This document shows, one piece after another, positions 1 to 7,964 of a stretch of 64,000 nt of DNA. A program made the translations under genes and the position numbers. The stretch comes from JAEUMY01 sp033764435 (lineage in GTDB: Bacteria; Pseudomonadota; Gammaproteobacteria; Burkholderiales; Usitatibacteraceae). Position 1 is the first letter of the stretch. Each line of letters starts with the position of its first letter. The stretch lies in assembly GCA_033764435.1 (NCBI GenBank), contig JANRIX010000033.1, positions 186,001-250,000 of the forward strand, read 5' to 3'. The notes under the pieces are model-generated. The model was not told where the DNA came from, did no database searches, and worked only from the letters and a program-made list of their open reading frames with translations.

Positions 1-225
1 GTGGTTGCGTTCCTGCTCTACGACAACATCGCGCTGGGCGGCGTGATGGCGCTCGCGATGTTGCTCAATTTGCTGGTTGCGGCGTTGGCCGGCCTGCTGA
101 TCCCGATCACCATGGATCGCTTCGGCCGCGACCCGGCGCTGGGTTCAAGCGTCTTCCTCACCTTCATTACCGACAGCATGGGCTTCTTCATTTTCCTGGG
201 CCTGGCGACGGTCTTTCTGCTCTGA
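1..225 (+). CDS. mgtE: Magnesium transporter MgtE, C-terminal end (5' partial)
   Basis: The gene enters from the left edge and only its last 74 residues are present. They form two hydrophobic segments joined by a short polar loop carrying FGRDPALGSS, followed by the TFITDSMGFFIFLGLAT stretch. This matches the last two transmembrane helices of MgtE, which line the Mg2+ pore in the inner membrane; the acidic residue of the ITDS motif is present. The cytoplasmic N and CBS domains that gate the channel would lie upstream. The GTG at position 1 is an internal codon, not the start. Confidence 0.85.
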   Translation: MVAFLLYDNIALGGVMALAMLLNLLVAALAGLLIPITMDRFGRDPALGSSVFLTFITDSMGFFIFLGLATVFLL

Positions 226-236
226 GTCCAAGCACC

Positions 237-629
237 ATGGACTTCCTCTCGCTGTTCACTGCACCCCAGGCGCTGGTTCAGGCCTGGCCGGCAGCACCCT
301 TCCTGCTGGCGGCGGCGTTTGCGCTGGCCCAACTCGCCCTGATCGTCTTTCGCCAGCATCGTCCAGCGATGATCCTGTGGCGCCGTCCGGCCTTGTTCGC
401 CGCCGCCATCTGGGTGGTCTATGGCCTGTACGAGCTGCAGGTGCAGGCCACCCAGCTGTACGCGAATATTCGCATCGACCTCCTGGTGCTGGCGCCAATC
501 CTGTACGTATTCAGCGCAGTCGGTGTGTGGTGGGTGGCGCGCGAGTGGCGCGGCCCGCAGCGCCCGCAGGCTGAAGCGCCGACTGGAGATGCCGGGACGG
601 CGGCCGACGAAAACATCGGCGATCGCTGA
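237..629 (+). CDS. Hypothetical inner-membrane protein, 130 aa
   Basis: An ORF starting 11 bp after the mgtE stop and so probably co-transcribed with it. It has three hydrophobic segments at about residues 20-38, 49-65 and 80-98, then a hydrophilic Pro/Ala/Glu-rich tail. No catalytic motif is visible and I do not recognise the family. A copy of the 12-bp palindrome encodes ANIR at the start of the third segment. GC-rich third positions match its neighbours, which supports it being coding. Confidence 0.6.
   Translation: MDFLSLFTAPQALVQAWPAAPFLLAAAFALAQLALIVFRQHRPAMILWRRPALFAAAIWVVYGLYELQVQATQLYANIRIDLLVLAPILYVFSAVGVWWVAREWRGPQRPQAEAPTGDAGTAADENIGDR
462..473. repeat. Iterated palindrome GCGAATATTCGC, copy 1
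   Basis: Perfect copy inside the 237-629 membrane-protein gene, read as ANIR. Confidence 0.95.
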
Positions 630-716
630 AGTGACAGTGGGGCATAGGGCCGCCAGGTTGATCCTGCGGCACTGAACGGGGCATCCGATGCGACCCGCGG
701 AACGGTGCAGTCGGAA

Positions 717-750
717 TGAAAACGCCCCGCCGGCAAGCCGGCAGGGCGGG
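717..750 (-). terminator. Probable rho-independent terminator of the histone-like gene
   Basis: On the minus strand a GC-rich stem (GCCCTGCCGGC paired with GCCGGCGGGGC) is followed by GTTTTC. It lies about 40 bp past the stop of the AAKK protein and could also end the mgtE transcript from the other side. Confidence 0.6.
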
Positions 751-788
751 ATGTTGCGTACTTCCTAGAGCCTGTCTGACAAACTACA

Positions 789-1217
789 TCAGGCCATCGG
801 CTTGATCAGCGGCGTGATCACCGGGGTGATCGTCGGCGCGACCGGCTTTGCGGCAGGCTTCTTGGGAGCGGCAGCTTTCTTCTTAGGAGCTACTTTTTTT
901 TTGGCGGGTTTTTTCGCCGCAGCCTTCTTGGCTGCAGGCTTCTTCGCCGCAGGCTTCTTGACCGCCTTCTTCACTGCCTTTTTGGCAGCCGGCTTCTTCG
1001 CCGCGGGCTTCTTGACAGCCTTTTTCACTGCCTTCTTGGCAGCGGGCTTCTTCGCAGCGGCTTTCTTGGGCGCTGCTTTCTTGGCGGCCGGCTTCTTCTT
1101 AGCCGGTGCTTTCTTCTTGGCGGCCGGCTTCTTCGCGGCTGCCTTCTTGGCGGCGGGTTTCTTCGCTGCCGGCTTCTTCACTGCCTTTTTGGCAGCGGGT
1201 TTCTTGGCTGTTGCCAT
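789..1217 (-). CDS. Histone H1-like lysine/alanine/proline-repeat DNA-binding protein
   Basis: A 142-residue, very basic low-complexity protein made almost entirely of AAKKPAAKK- and KKAVKK-type repeats, like the C-terminal tail of eukaryotic histone H1 and the H1-like proteins of several betaproteobacteria. These bind DNA without sequence specificity and condense the nucleoid. The last 20 residues (PTITPVITPLIKPMA) are uncharged. I chose the ATG at 1217 because AAAGGAG lies about 6 bp before it; the longer reading frame upstream has no such site. The repeat tract is prone to length variation by slippage. Confidence 0.85.
   Translation of the reverse strand: MATAKKPAAKKAVKKPAAKKPAAKKAAAKKPAAKKKAPAKKKPAAKKAAPKKAAAKKPAAKKAVKKAVKKPAAKKPAAKKAVKKAVKKPAAKKPAAKKAAAKKPAKKKVAPKKKAAAPKKPAAKPVAPTITPVITPLIKPMA
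860..1210. repeat. Degenerate in-gene lysine/alanine codon repeat tract
   Basis: Recurrent units such as GGCTTCTTCGCCG and GCCTTCTTGGC (plus-strand reading) encode the AAKK repeats of the histone H1-like protein. Units vary by synonymous and small in-frame changes. Confidence 0.8.
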
Positions 1218-1526
1218 GATCAACTCCTTTCGATGGTTGGACCGAGTTTCTTGATGCTCATGCTCGCCCAAATGGGGGCTTTGCACTACCAAGAGCAGTT
1301 CTTGATCGAACCCGAAACCTTACGGCTTCTTCGAGACCGGTTGATGCCATCGCACGGCCACTTGCTTGGTGAAGCGATTCTATTTGCGGAACGGCACTTT
1401 GGGGTGATGTCAAGCGCGTGTATTTGACACGCTTGCCGGCAAAGTGGTGTCGAGGCGATACCAATCAATTGGGGATTGAATGGTTTGCTGGATCTGGGGT
1501 TTGAGGCGCCGTCGCCGCGGCTCGAT
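1218..1526. other. Non-coding gap between lysA and the histone-like gene
   Basis: About 309 bp with no convincing gene. It holds the ribosome-binding site of the histone-like gene near 1223-1230 and a 6-bp inverted repeat with a 5-nt loop (GCGTGT ... ACACGC, 1416-1432). The latter could be an operator or a weak end of the lysA transcript. A minus-strand TAGAAT at 1377-1382 could be a -10 box, but I see no matching -35. Confidence 0.5.
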
Positions 1527-2789
1527 TCAGCCCTGATCAGGAATGATCTCGTCCCTGAACAGATCGGCGATCACTTCACGCTTGCGGATGACGAGCGCAT
1601 CGTCGCCATCAATCAGCACTTCGGCGGCGCGCGGGCGGGTGTTGTAGTTGGAGGACATGGTCATGCCATAGGCGCCGGCGGAGAGAATGCCGACGATGTC
1701 GCCCTCGCTCACACCCAGCGGCCGGCCTTCGCCCAGCTTGTCCGTGCTCTCGCACACCGGGCCGACAACGTCCCAGCTGCGGACGGCTGCGGTGTCCGGG
1801 CCGGTGTTCACGATCTCGTGCCACGCCCCGTAAATCGCCGGTCGCGCCAGATCGTTCATGGCCGCGTCGATGACACAGAAATTCTTTTCACCGGCGACCT
1901 TCAGCACCTCGACCTTCGACAGCAGGACGCCCGCATTGCCCACCAGGCTGCGGCCGGGTTCGAGCAGCAGCTCCAGCTTGCGCTCGCCCAGCATGGTCTT
2001 CAGGCGGGTGACATACGCGGCGATGTCGGCGGTCTTCTCGTCCTTGTACTGGATGCCGAGGCCGCCGCCGTTGGAGATGTGGTGCAGTTCAATGCCCTCG
2101 GCGGCCAGGCGGTCGGCGAGATCCAGCAGGCGCTGCATCGCCACATAGAGCGGCTCCGGGTCCAATACCTGCGAGCCGATGTGGGCGTCAATGCCGGTGA
2201 TGCGAATATTCGCGAGGTCGCGCGCCCGGCGATAGACGTCCGGCGCCACGTCGTAGCCGATGCCGAACTTGTTCTCCTTCTTGCCGGTCGAGATGTGGGC
2301 ATGGGTCTTGGCATCCACATCCGGATTGACCCGGATGGATATGGGCGCCACCTTGCCCATGCTGCCCGCCACGTGGTCCAGCCGCTCAAGCTCCGAAGGC
2401 GACTCGATGTTGAAGCACTTGATGCCGGCATAAAGTGCGGCACGCATCTCAGCCTCGCTCTTGCCGACGCCGGAGAACACCACCCGGTCGGCGCGGCCGC
2501 CGGCAGCCAGCACGCGCGCCAACTCGCCGCCGGACACGATGTCGAAACCCGCACCGAGGCGGGCGAACAGATTCAGGATGGCCAGGTTGGAGTTGGCCTT
2601 GACCGCATAGCAGATGAGATGCGGCGTGCCCGCCAGCGCATCCGCATACTGGTGCCAGGCATGCTCCAGCGCCGCCTTGGAGTAGACGAAACAGGGCGTG
2701 CCGACATGCTCGGCCACGCGTTTGGCCGGCCACTTGTCAATAAAGAGGTGATCGTCCTTGCGGACGATGAAGGGTGCGCCGGGCGTCAT
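1527..2789 (-). CDS. lysA: Diaminopimelate decarboxylase
   Basis: Catalyses the last step of lysine synthesis, PLP-dependent decarboxylation of meso-diaminopimelate, in the cytoplasm. The 420-residue length is usual. Visible are the PLP lysine in YAVKANSN (Lys64), the HIGSQ motif after the barrel, the GGGLGIQY phosphate-binding loop, the EPGRS motif, and CESTD and AYG near the C-terminus. The ATG at 2789 overlaps the stop of the upstream lipoprotein gene (ATGA), so translation is probably coupled. The arrangement lptM-lysA divergent from cyaY is common in proteobacteria. Confidence 0.95.
   Translation of the reverse strand: MTPGAPFIVRKDDHLFIDKWPAKRVAEHVGTPCFVYSKAALEHAWHQYADALAGTPHLICYAVKANSNLAILNLFARLGAGFDIVSGGELARVLAAGGRADRVVFSGVGKSEAEMRAALYAGIKCFNIESPSELERLDHVAGSMGKVAPISIRVNPDVDAKTHAHISTGKKENKFGIGYDVAPDVYRRARDLANIRITGIDAHIGSQVLDPEPLYVAMQRLLDLADRLAAEGIELHHISNGGGLGIQYKDEKTADIAAYVTRLKTMLGERKLELLLEPGRSLVGNAGVLLSKVEVLKVAGEKNFCVIDAAMNDLARPAIYGAWHEIVNTGPDTAAVRSWDVVGPVCESTDKLGEGRPLGVSEGDIVGILSAGAYGMTMSSNYNTRPRAAEVLIDGDDALVIRKREVIADLFRDEIIPDQG
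2202..2213. repeat. Iterated palindrome, copy 2
   Basis: Perfect copy in lysA, read as ANIR just before GIDAHIGSQ. Confidence 0.95.
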
Positions 2790-2962
2790 TTGCGTTCGGA
2801 AGAGGTCGAGGGGGAAGCCGCCCCCGTCGCTTTGGCGGGCGGGGTTGCCGGCTGTGCCGCCGGAGCGGGCTCGGGCAGTTTCAGCGGGCCCTTTTGGCCG
2901 CAACCGGCCAGCAGCGCGAGCGCCAGACAGAGGACGACTACAATCAATGGGGAGGCGCGCAT
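2786..2962 (-). CDS. lptM: LptM-type small lipoprotein
   Basis: A 58-residue ORF: a positive N-terminus, a hydrophobic core (LIVVVLCLALALLAG) and a lipobox LLAGC with Cys21, followed by GQKGPLKLP. The CGQKGPL motif directly after the lipid-anchored Cys is the hallmark of LptM (formerly YifL), an outer-membrane lipoprotein that helps the LptD/LptE LPS translocon mature. The rest is a Pro/Ala-rich linker. It sits immediately upstream of lysA and overlaps its start by 4 bp, as in many proteobacteria. Family assignment rests on the motif and the context. Confidence 0.85.
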   Translation of the reverse strand: MRASPLIVVVLCLALALLAGCGQKGPLKLPEPAPAAQPATPPAKATGAASPSTSSERK

Positions 2963-3045
2963 CGGGTGGAGAAATCCGCGTTGAAAAAGCGAGCGTTTCA
3001 GAGGTGAAAACAGGTCAACAGCAGGCGAAAGGATGGTAGCACAGC

Positions 3046-3396
3046 ATGTCTTCGATTCAGGCTGAAAGCGAGTTCAACGAGGCGGTGGATGCGGTACTGC
3101 TCGCCATCGAGCAGGCGCTGGAGCAGGCGGACGGCGACATCGACTTCGAAACCGTGGGCGGCATCCTCACCATCGATTGCGGGGGCGGCGGCAAGATCAT
3201 CATCAACCGCCAGACACCCAACCGCGAGATCTGGCTGGCGGCGCGGTCCGGCGGCTTTCACTACCGACTGGTCGGACGCGAGTGGGCGGACACGCGAGGT
3301 GGTCCGGCGTTGAGTGAACGGCTGCGCAGCGTCGTGCGTGAGCAGGGCGGTGTCGACGTGATGTTCGCGCTGCCAGGTGCGGAGATCGGGTCGTGA
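3046..3396 (+). CDS. cyaY: Frataxin-like iron-binding protein CyaY
   Basis: A 116-residue protein of usual length. The acidic first helix (EQALEQADGDIDFE), the strand carrying GGILTIDC and the NRQTPNREIWLA segment match CyaY, which binds iron and tunes IscS-dependent Fe-S cluster assembly. It is divergent from lptM-lysA with about 80 bp between start codons, so the two share a promoter region. Confidence 0.93.
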   Translation: MSSIQAESEFNEAVDAVLLAIEQALEQADGDIDFETVGGILTIDCGGGGKIIINRQTPNREIWLAARSGGFHYRLVGREWADTRGGPALSERLRSVVREQGGVDVMFALPGAEIGS

Positions 3397-3436
3397 ATCC
3401 TGCGCGAGCGGTGCTTGAAAACCGCCGCAGACCGGA

Positions 3437-3502
3437 TTAGTATCGAGTCAAGACTAATTTCATGCATGAACATTTTGACCCGAATTTGTAGCGACTCGAT
3501 AC
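3437..3502. promoter_or_regulatory. Inverted-repeat operator candidate upstream of the MarR gene
   Basis: Two perfect 10-bp arms, GTATCGAGTC (3440-3449) and GACTCGATAC (3493-3502), flank an AT-rich 43-bp spacer. A second, smaller inverted pair TTAGT/ACTAA (3437-3441, 3453-3457) and the palindrome CATGCATG lie within it. The dyads sit 150-210 bp before the MarR start, as expected for autoregulation by a dimeric winged-helix repressor. Confidence 0.5.
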
Positions 3503-3650
3503 CAAAAGCCCGCAAAAGTTGTGGTAGAGGCGCTTTGGCACGGCATTTCGGGTCCTCAGCCCTCGCGCCGGATCAATTTTCCGGGTCCGCCGCCACCGAG
3601 TTTCATGCCATCCGGCGCCGCGACGACCTGATCGGCCCGCAGACCTGCTG

Positions 3651-4259
3651 ATGGACAAGAGCCCGCTCGTCCTCCTCGAAATGATCGAGCGCCTCGGCAA
3701 CCTGATGCGTGCCGAGTTCCGCCGCATCGGCGCGGAAGAGCAGCTGCAGCCCGTCCACCTGCATGCGCTGCTCTACCTCAACAAGGCCAACCGTTACTCC
3801 AACACGCCGCAGGCCCTGGCCGAGTACCTCGGCATCACCAAGGGCACGGCCTCGCAAAGCCTGCTGCTGCTGGACCGGCGGGGACTGATCGAGCGCTATG
3901 AAGACGAGCTGGACCGTAGGGTGGTCCGGCTTCGCCTCTCCACGGCCGGCGAACAATTTCTCTACCAGGCCCAGCCCGCCCAGATCTGGCAGCAGGCCAC
4001 CCGCAACATCAGCCCCAACCGCATCCGCAACGCCTCATCGGCGCTGCGCGAGGCGCTGATCACCTTGCAGCAGGACGCCGAAGGCACCCAGTTCGGCACC
4101 TGTCCGGGCTGTCAGCACTTCCAGAAGCTGAGTCCGCGGGCGTTCCGCTGCGGGATGATGGGCGACCGCCTGACCGGGCCGGAGACGCGGCGGATCTGCT
4201 GGCTGTTTACGCCGAAGGGGTCGGGGGAGGAGGAGGAAGAAATCGAGGACGAGGAGTGA
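3651..4259 (+). CDS. MarR-family regulator with Cys-containing C-terminal extension
   Basis: A 202-residue protein. The first ~140 residues form a MarR winged helix: LAEYLGITKGTASQSLLLLDRRGLIER is the recognition helix and following turn, and DELDRRVVRLRLS is the wing with the usual DxR. After it comes a region with CPGCQHFQ, FRCGMMG and RRICWL, whose four Cys could bind a metal or an Fe-S cluster, and then an acidic tail (GEEEEEIEDEE). MarR proteins repress nearby operons until a ligand or oxidant is sensed. The Cys set suggests redox or metal sensing, which is inference. Confidence 0.8.
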   Translation: MDKSPLVLLEMIERLGNLMRAEFRRIGAEEQLQPVHLHALLYLNKANRYSNTPQALAEYLGITKGTASQSLLLLDRRGLIERYEDELDRRVVRLRLSTAGEQFLYQAQPAQIWQQATRNISPNRIRNASSALREALITLQQDAEGTQFGTCPGCQHFQKLSPRAFRCGMMGDRLTGPETRRICWLFTPKGSGEEEEEIEDEE

Positions 4260-4284
4260 GCTAGCTCGCCGGAGGTGCATGCCT

Positions 4285-4674
4285 TCAGGATTCGTCAGCA
4301 GGTATCCACTGCGAAGGGTCATCTACTGGATTGGGCAGCCGCCCTTCCAGCCAATCCGCAACCGTACCTGGTTTGAATGCCGGATCCTTCGATTCGATGA
4401 CCCAAGAAAGGTAGTCGCCCGGGCCGCCATTCAAGTAGGGGGCAGGTGAGACCGGCATGAACACGGTGGGTAACCGTTCGTTGACTGAAAGGTAGTTGAG
4501 GACGCAACCGAATTCCTGAACTACCTGCCAAGCGAGTGGATGTGAAATATCCAGTGAGAACTTGACCCACCAGTTCCCATCTTCAAATTTGCCGGTGCCA
4601 ATCGTCGCGCTGGACATGGCAGGTACGCGCCGAAGGTAGCGTAGTAGCTTGTCAAAGTCGCGCTGATCACCCAT
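4285..4674 (-). CDS. Hypothetical protein, 129 aa
   Basis: A soluble protein with many aromatic residues (NWWVKFSLDISHPLAW, DYLSWVIESKDPAF), no signal peptide and no motif I recognise. Codon use is less GC-biased than in flanking argH and marR (for example TTT, AAA and AGT codons), suggesting a later acquisition. It stands alone, convergent with marR and in the same direction as argH. Its size and isolation would fit an orphan immunity-type protein, but nothing in the sequence proves that. Confidence 0.6.
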   Translation of the reverse strand: MGDQRDFDKLLRYLRRVPAMSSATIGTGKFEDGNWWVKFSLDISHPLAWQVVQEFGCVLNYLSVNERLPTVFMPVSPAPYLNGGPGDYLSWVIESKDPAFKPGTVADWLEGRLPNPVDDPSQWIPADES

Positions 4675-4718
4675 GTCGCAATGCTTGCTCGGACCTGCGT
4701 GCGGCTTCTGTTCGCTGA

Positions 4719-6113
4719 TCAGCCAGCCAACCTTGTCCGCGCCCGTTCAATCGCGGCCATCACCTGCTCAGGCGCCGTCCCGCCCACATGATTCCGGCTG
4801 GCCACCGAACCCTCCGGCTTCAGCACCCCGAACACATCGCCAGCCACAAGCGGCGAGAACGCCTGCAACTCAGCCAACGGCAACTGGGCCAGATCGACGC
4901 CCTTCAACTCAGCCGCCTTGACCGCCCGCGCGACGGCTTCGTGCGCATCGCGGAACGGCAAGCCCTTCTTGACCAGGTAGTCCGCCAGATCGGTCGCCGT
5001 GGCGAATCCCTTCTGGACCGCAGCCGCCATGGCCGCTGGCTTGACCTGGATGCCGGGCACCATGTCGGCCAGGATGATGAGCGTGTCGCGCAGCGTGTCG
5101 ACTGCATCAAACAGGGGCTCCTTGTCCTCCTGGTTGTCCTTGTTATAGGTGAGCGGCTGGCCCTTCATCAGCACCAGCAGGTTTATGAGGTGGCCGTCGA
5201 CCCTGCCCGTCTTGCCGCGGATCAGCTCGGCCACATCCGGATTCTTCTTCTGCGGCATGATCGATGAGCCGGTGCAGAACCGGTCGGCCAGGGTGATGAA
5301 GCCGAAACTCGGGCTCATCCACAGCACCAGTTCCTCGGCGAAGCGGGACAGGTGGGTCATGGTCAACGCTGCAGCGGCCAGGAATTCAATGGCGAAGTCG
5401 CGGTCGGACACGGCATCCAGCGAGTTGCCGCAGACGCCGTCAAAGCCCAGCTCTTTCGCCACGAACTCGCGGTCGATCGGGTAGCTGGTCCCGGCCAGCG
5501 CCGCCGCACCCAGCGGCAGGCGGTTCACCCGCTTCCGGCAATCGACCAAGCGTGCCTCGTCGCGGGAGAGCATTTCCACATAGGCCATCAAGTGATGGCC
5601 GAAGGTCACCGGCTGGGCCACCTGAAGGTGGGTAAAGCCCGGCATGATCGTGACAGCGTGGACTTCGGCCAGATCGATGAAGGAATGCTGGGCGTCCTGC
5701 GCGAGGCCGATCAATTGGTCGATCTCGCCGCGCAGCCACAGGCGCACATCGGTCGCCACCTGGTCATTGCGCGAGCGGCCGGTGTGCAGGCGCTTGCCGG
5801 CGTCGCCGATCAGCGCCGTGAGGCGCGCCTCTATATTCATATGCACGTCTTCCAGATCGAGCGACCACTCGAACGTGCCATTGCGAATATTCGCAAGGAT
5901 TTCGGCCATGCCCTTCTGGATCGCGGCCAGGTCCGCGTCGGACAGCACGCCCACCTTGTTCAGCATTTTCGCGTGGGCCAGCGAGCCCTGGATATCGACT
6001 TCAGCGAGGCGCTTGTCGAAGTTGACCGAGGCCGTGTAGCGCTTCACCAAGTCGGAGACCGGCTCCGTGAACCGTCCAGACCATGTTTTGGAGCGCTTGT
6101 CGTCTTGTTGCAT
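4719..6113 (-). CDS. argH: Argininosuccinate lyase
   Basis: Splits argininosuccinate into arginine and fumarate, the last step of arginine synthesis. At 464 residues the length is standard. The fumarase/aspartase signature GSSIMPQKKNPD is present, as are the N-terminal WSGRF and DVHMNIEARL segments and the TGRSRNDQ substrate loop. I chose the ATG at 6113 (MQQDDKRSKTWSGRF) because it matches the family start; the longer frame upstream runs into the divergent algZ region. The argH-algZ-algR order is also seen in Pseudomonas. Confidence 0.96.
   Translation of the reverse strand: MQQDDKRSKTWSGRFTEPVSDLVKRYTASVNFDKRLAEVDIQGSLAHAKMLNKVGVLSDADLAAIQKGMAEILANIRNGTFEWSLDLEDVHMNIEARLTALIGDAGKRLHTGRSRNDQVATDVRLWLRGEIDQLIGLAQDAQHSFIDLAEVHAVTIMPGFTHLQVAQPVTFGHHLMAYVEMLSRDEARLVDCRKRVNRLPLGAAALAGTSYPIDREFVAKELGFDGVCGNSLDAVSDRDFAIEFLAAAALTMTHLSRFAEELVLWMSPSFGFITLADRFCTGSSIMPQKKNPDVAELIRGKTGRVDGHLINLLVLMKGQPLTYNKDNQEDKEPLFDAVDTLRDTLIILADMVPGIQVKPAAMAAAVQKGFATATDLADYLVKKGLPFRDAHEAVARAVKAAELKGVDLAQLPLAELQAFSPLVAGDVFGVLKPEGSVASRNHVGGTAPEQVMAAIERARTRLAG
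5883..5894. repeat. Iterated palindrome, copy 3
   Basis: Perfect copy in argH, read as ANIR; symmetry extends to 16 bp (5881-5896). Confidence 0.95.
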
Positions 6114-6209
6114 GGGGCTTCGCCAATCGAACACAATGAGAGAGTGTCGAGTATAAAACATCCCCCTTCGGCCAAATCCGGCCCCGCCATCGCCGGTGTC
6201 GGCCTGCGC

Positions 6210-7202
6210 ATGCCTGAGCTCCCCGACTTCTGCAACATGGGGACGATCATGCGGCTCATCCTTCTGGTAAATGCAGTTTGCCTTGCCGCCGTCATTGCCC
6301 GCTCGCCCACGTTGGACGCATTCGCCGACCAATTTCTCACGCTTTCGGTCGTGGTGCAGCCGTCCCTCATCCTGTCTCTGCCGCTGCTGTGCGGCGGGCG
6401 GCAACTGCTAGGGCGCGATCCGGCACCGGCCCGGTCGATGGCGCTCTTTCTGGCGGTTGCCTTGATCGTGGCCGTCGCCGGCTGGTTTCTCATGACCCGC
6501 ATGCTGAGCTTGGAATCGCAGTTGAATGGCGTGCAGTACGGTCTGCTCTACGGTTTCGTCATCATCGCCATCGTGCTGTACTTCGATCTCCGCGCCCGCG
6601 CCCTGTCACCCTCGGTTACGGAGGCGCGGCTGAATGCGTTGCAGGCACGCATTCGGCCCCACTTCCTCTTCAACAGCATGAATGCCGCGCTGTCCCTTGT
6701 GCGCAGCGAGCCGCGCCGCGCCGAGACGGTGATCGAGAACCTCGCCGAGCTCTTCCGCGCGCTAATGAACGACAACCGCAAGCTGGTGCGCCTGGATGAG
6801 GAGGTCAATCTTTGCCTCAACTATCTGGAAATCGAGCAAATCCGCCTGGGTGAGCGGTTGAAGGTGAAATGGCACATCGAGGCCATGCCGGCCGCAACCA
6901 TGGTGCCGCCGCTCCTGCTCCAGCCGCTGGTGGAGAATGCGGTCTATCACGGCATTGAGCCGGCGGAAGGCGCGGGGGAGATCACCATCCGCATCGAAGA
7001 TCTCGGCCGCCAGGTCCGAATCGAACTCATCAACCCGAGCGGCCCGGGTGCAGGCCACCAGGGCAACCACCAGGGGAACCGCATGGCGCTGGCGAATATT
7101 CGCGAGCGACTGCAGCTGCACTACGACGCCGAGGCCACGCTGGACCTGAAGAGCGCGAACGGCCTCTACACTGTCGTCATGACCCTGCCCAAGACCGACT
7201 GA
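6210..7202 (+). CDS. algZ: LytS-type sensor histidine kinase AlgZ (FimS-like)
   Basis: A 330-residue inner-membrane kinase with four hydrophobic segments in the first ~125 residues, then the His_kinase domain with RPHFLFNSMNAA (His151) and a HATPase domain with ENAVYHGIEP and an ANIRERL motif. The LPDFCNMG N-terminus is typical of AlgZ. It starts at the ATG at 6210, divergent from argH, and algR follows 10 bp after its stop. It probably signals to AlgR, which controls surface and motility genes in relatives. The usual DxGxG loop is weak here (LINPSGPG), so nucleotide binding may be atypical. Confidence 0.88.
   Translation: MPELPDFCNMGTIMRLILLVNAVCLAAVIARSPTLDAFADQFLTLSVVVQPSLILSLPLLCGGRQLLGRDPAPARSMALFLAVALIVAVAGWFLMTRMLSLESQLNGVQYGLLYGFVIIAIVLYFDLRARALSPSVTEARLNALQARIRPHFLFNSMNAALSLVRSEPRRAETVIENLAELFRALMNDNRKLVRLDEEVNLCLNYLEIEQIRLGERLKVKWHIEAMPAATMVPPLLLQPLVENAVYHGIEPAEGAGEITIRIEDLGRQVRIELINPSGPGAGHQGNHQGNRMALANIRERLQLHYDAEATLDLKSANGLYTVVMTLPKTD
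7092..7103. repeat. Iterated palindrome, copy 4
   Basis: Perfect copy in algZ, read as the ANIR of ANIRERL in the HATPase domain. Confidence 0.95.
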
Positions 7203-7212
7203 GGTTCATCAC

Positions 7213-7953
7213 ATGCCCCCGCTCCGCGTACTTGCCGTCGACGATGAAGGCCCTGCACGCCAACGACTGAAGGACTTGCTCTCCGACTGCCGCGAGACCG
7301 TACCGCATGCCCTGATCGGCGAGGCCGCCAACGGACGCGAGGCGCTGGAAATCATCAACCAGGGCAATGTCGACCTCGTGCTCATGGACATCCGCATGCC
7401 GGTCATGGATGGCATCGAGGCCGCCGGCCATCTACTGGGCATGGAGAAGCCGCCGCGGCTCATCTTCACCACCGCCTACGATGCCTACGCCATCAAGGCG
7501 TTTGAGCTCAACGCCATCGACTACCTGCTGAAGCCGATCAAGCGCGAGCGCCTGCTGGCGGCGCTGCAGAAGGCGGGCAACACCCCGACTGCGGCGGCGC
7601 TGGGCGGGCTGCAGCAGGGTCCGCGCAAGCACCTGTCCATCCATGAGCGAGGCCGGGTTGTCCTGATTCCACTGGTTGACGTGCTGTTCCTGCGCGCCGA
7701 GCTGAAGTACGTCACCGTGCGCACGGCCGAGCGCGAATTCCTGCTCGATGAGTCGCTCACCAAGTTGGAAGAGGAATTTCAGGCCGATTTCGTGCGCGTC
7801 CACCGCAATGCGCTGGTGGCCAAGAAAGCCATCACCGGGTTCGAGAAGCAGACCGAGGATGACGGCGAGACCCATTGGGTCGTGCTGCTGCGCGGCATCC
7901 CCGACCGGTTGGCGGTGAGCCGGCGGCAGCAGCACATCGTGCGGGAGTTTTAG
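7213..7953 (+). CDS. algR: LytTR response regulator AlgR
   Basis: A 246-residue regulator: receiver domain with the acidic pair VDDE, phosphorylated Asp59 in VLMDIRMP, Thr in FTTAYD and Lys in LLKP; then a LytTR DNA-binding domain with LFLRAELKYVTV and FVRVHRNALVAKKAI. It forms an operon with algZ. AlgR-type proteins bind as dimers to short direct repeats and can act even when unphosphorylated. Confidence 0.93.
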   Translation: MPPLRVLAVDDEGPARQRLKDLLSDCRETVPHALIGEAANGREALEIINQGNVDLVLMDIRMPVMDGIEAAGHLLGMEKPPRLIFTTAYDAYAIKAFELNAIDYLLKPIKRERLLAALQKAGNTPTAAALGGLQQGPRKHLSIHERGRVVLIPLVDVLFLRAELKYVTVRTAEREFLLDESLTKLEEEFQADFVRVHRNALVAKKAITGFEKQTEDDGETHWVVLLRGIPDRLAVSRRQQHIVREF

Positions 7954-7964
7954 GGCGCATCCGC

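Noticed and set aside
802..1254. 150-residue plus-strand ORF of AAGFL/FFAA repeats
   Set aside because: It mirrors the AAKK repeats of the histone-like gene, which has a proper ribosome-binding site.
1233..1427. 64-residue plus-strand ORF
   Set aside because: No ribosome-binding site, no motif, composition of a spacer.
1476..2984. 502-residue plus-strand ORF opposite lysA
   Set aside because: It is the antisense shadow of a well-conserved GC-rich gene; its product is Arg/Ala/Gly/His-rich with no motif.
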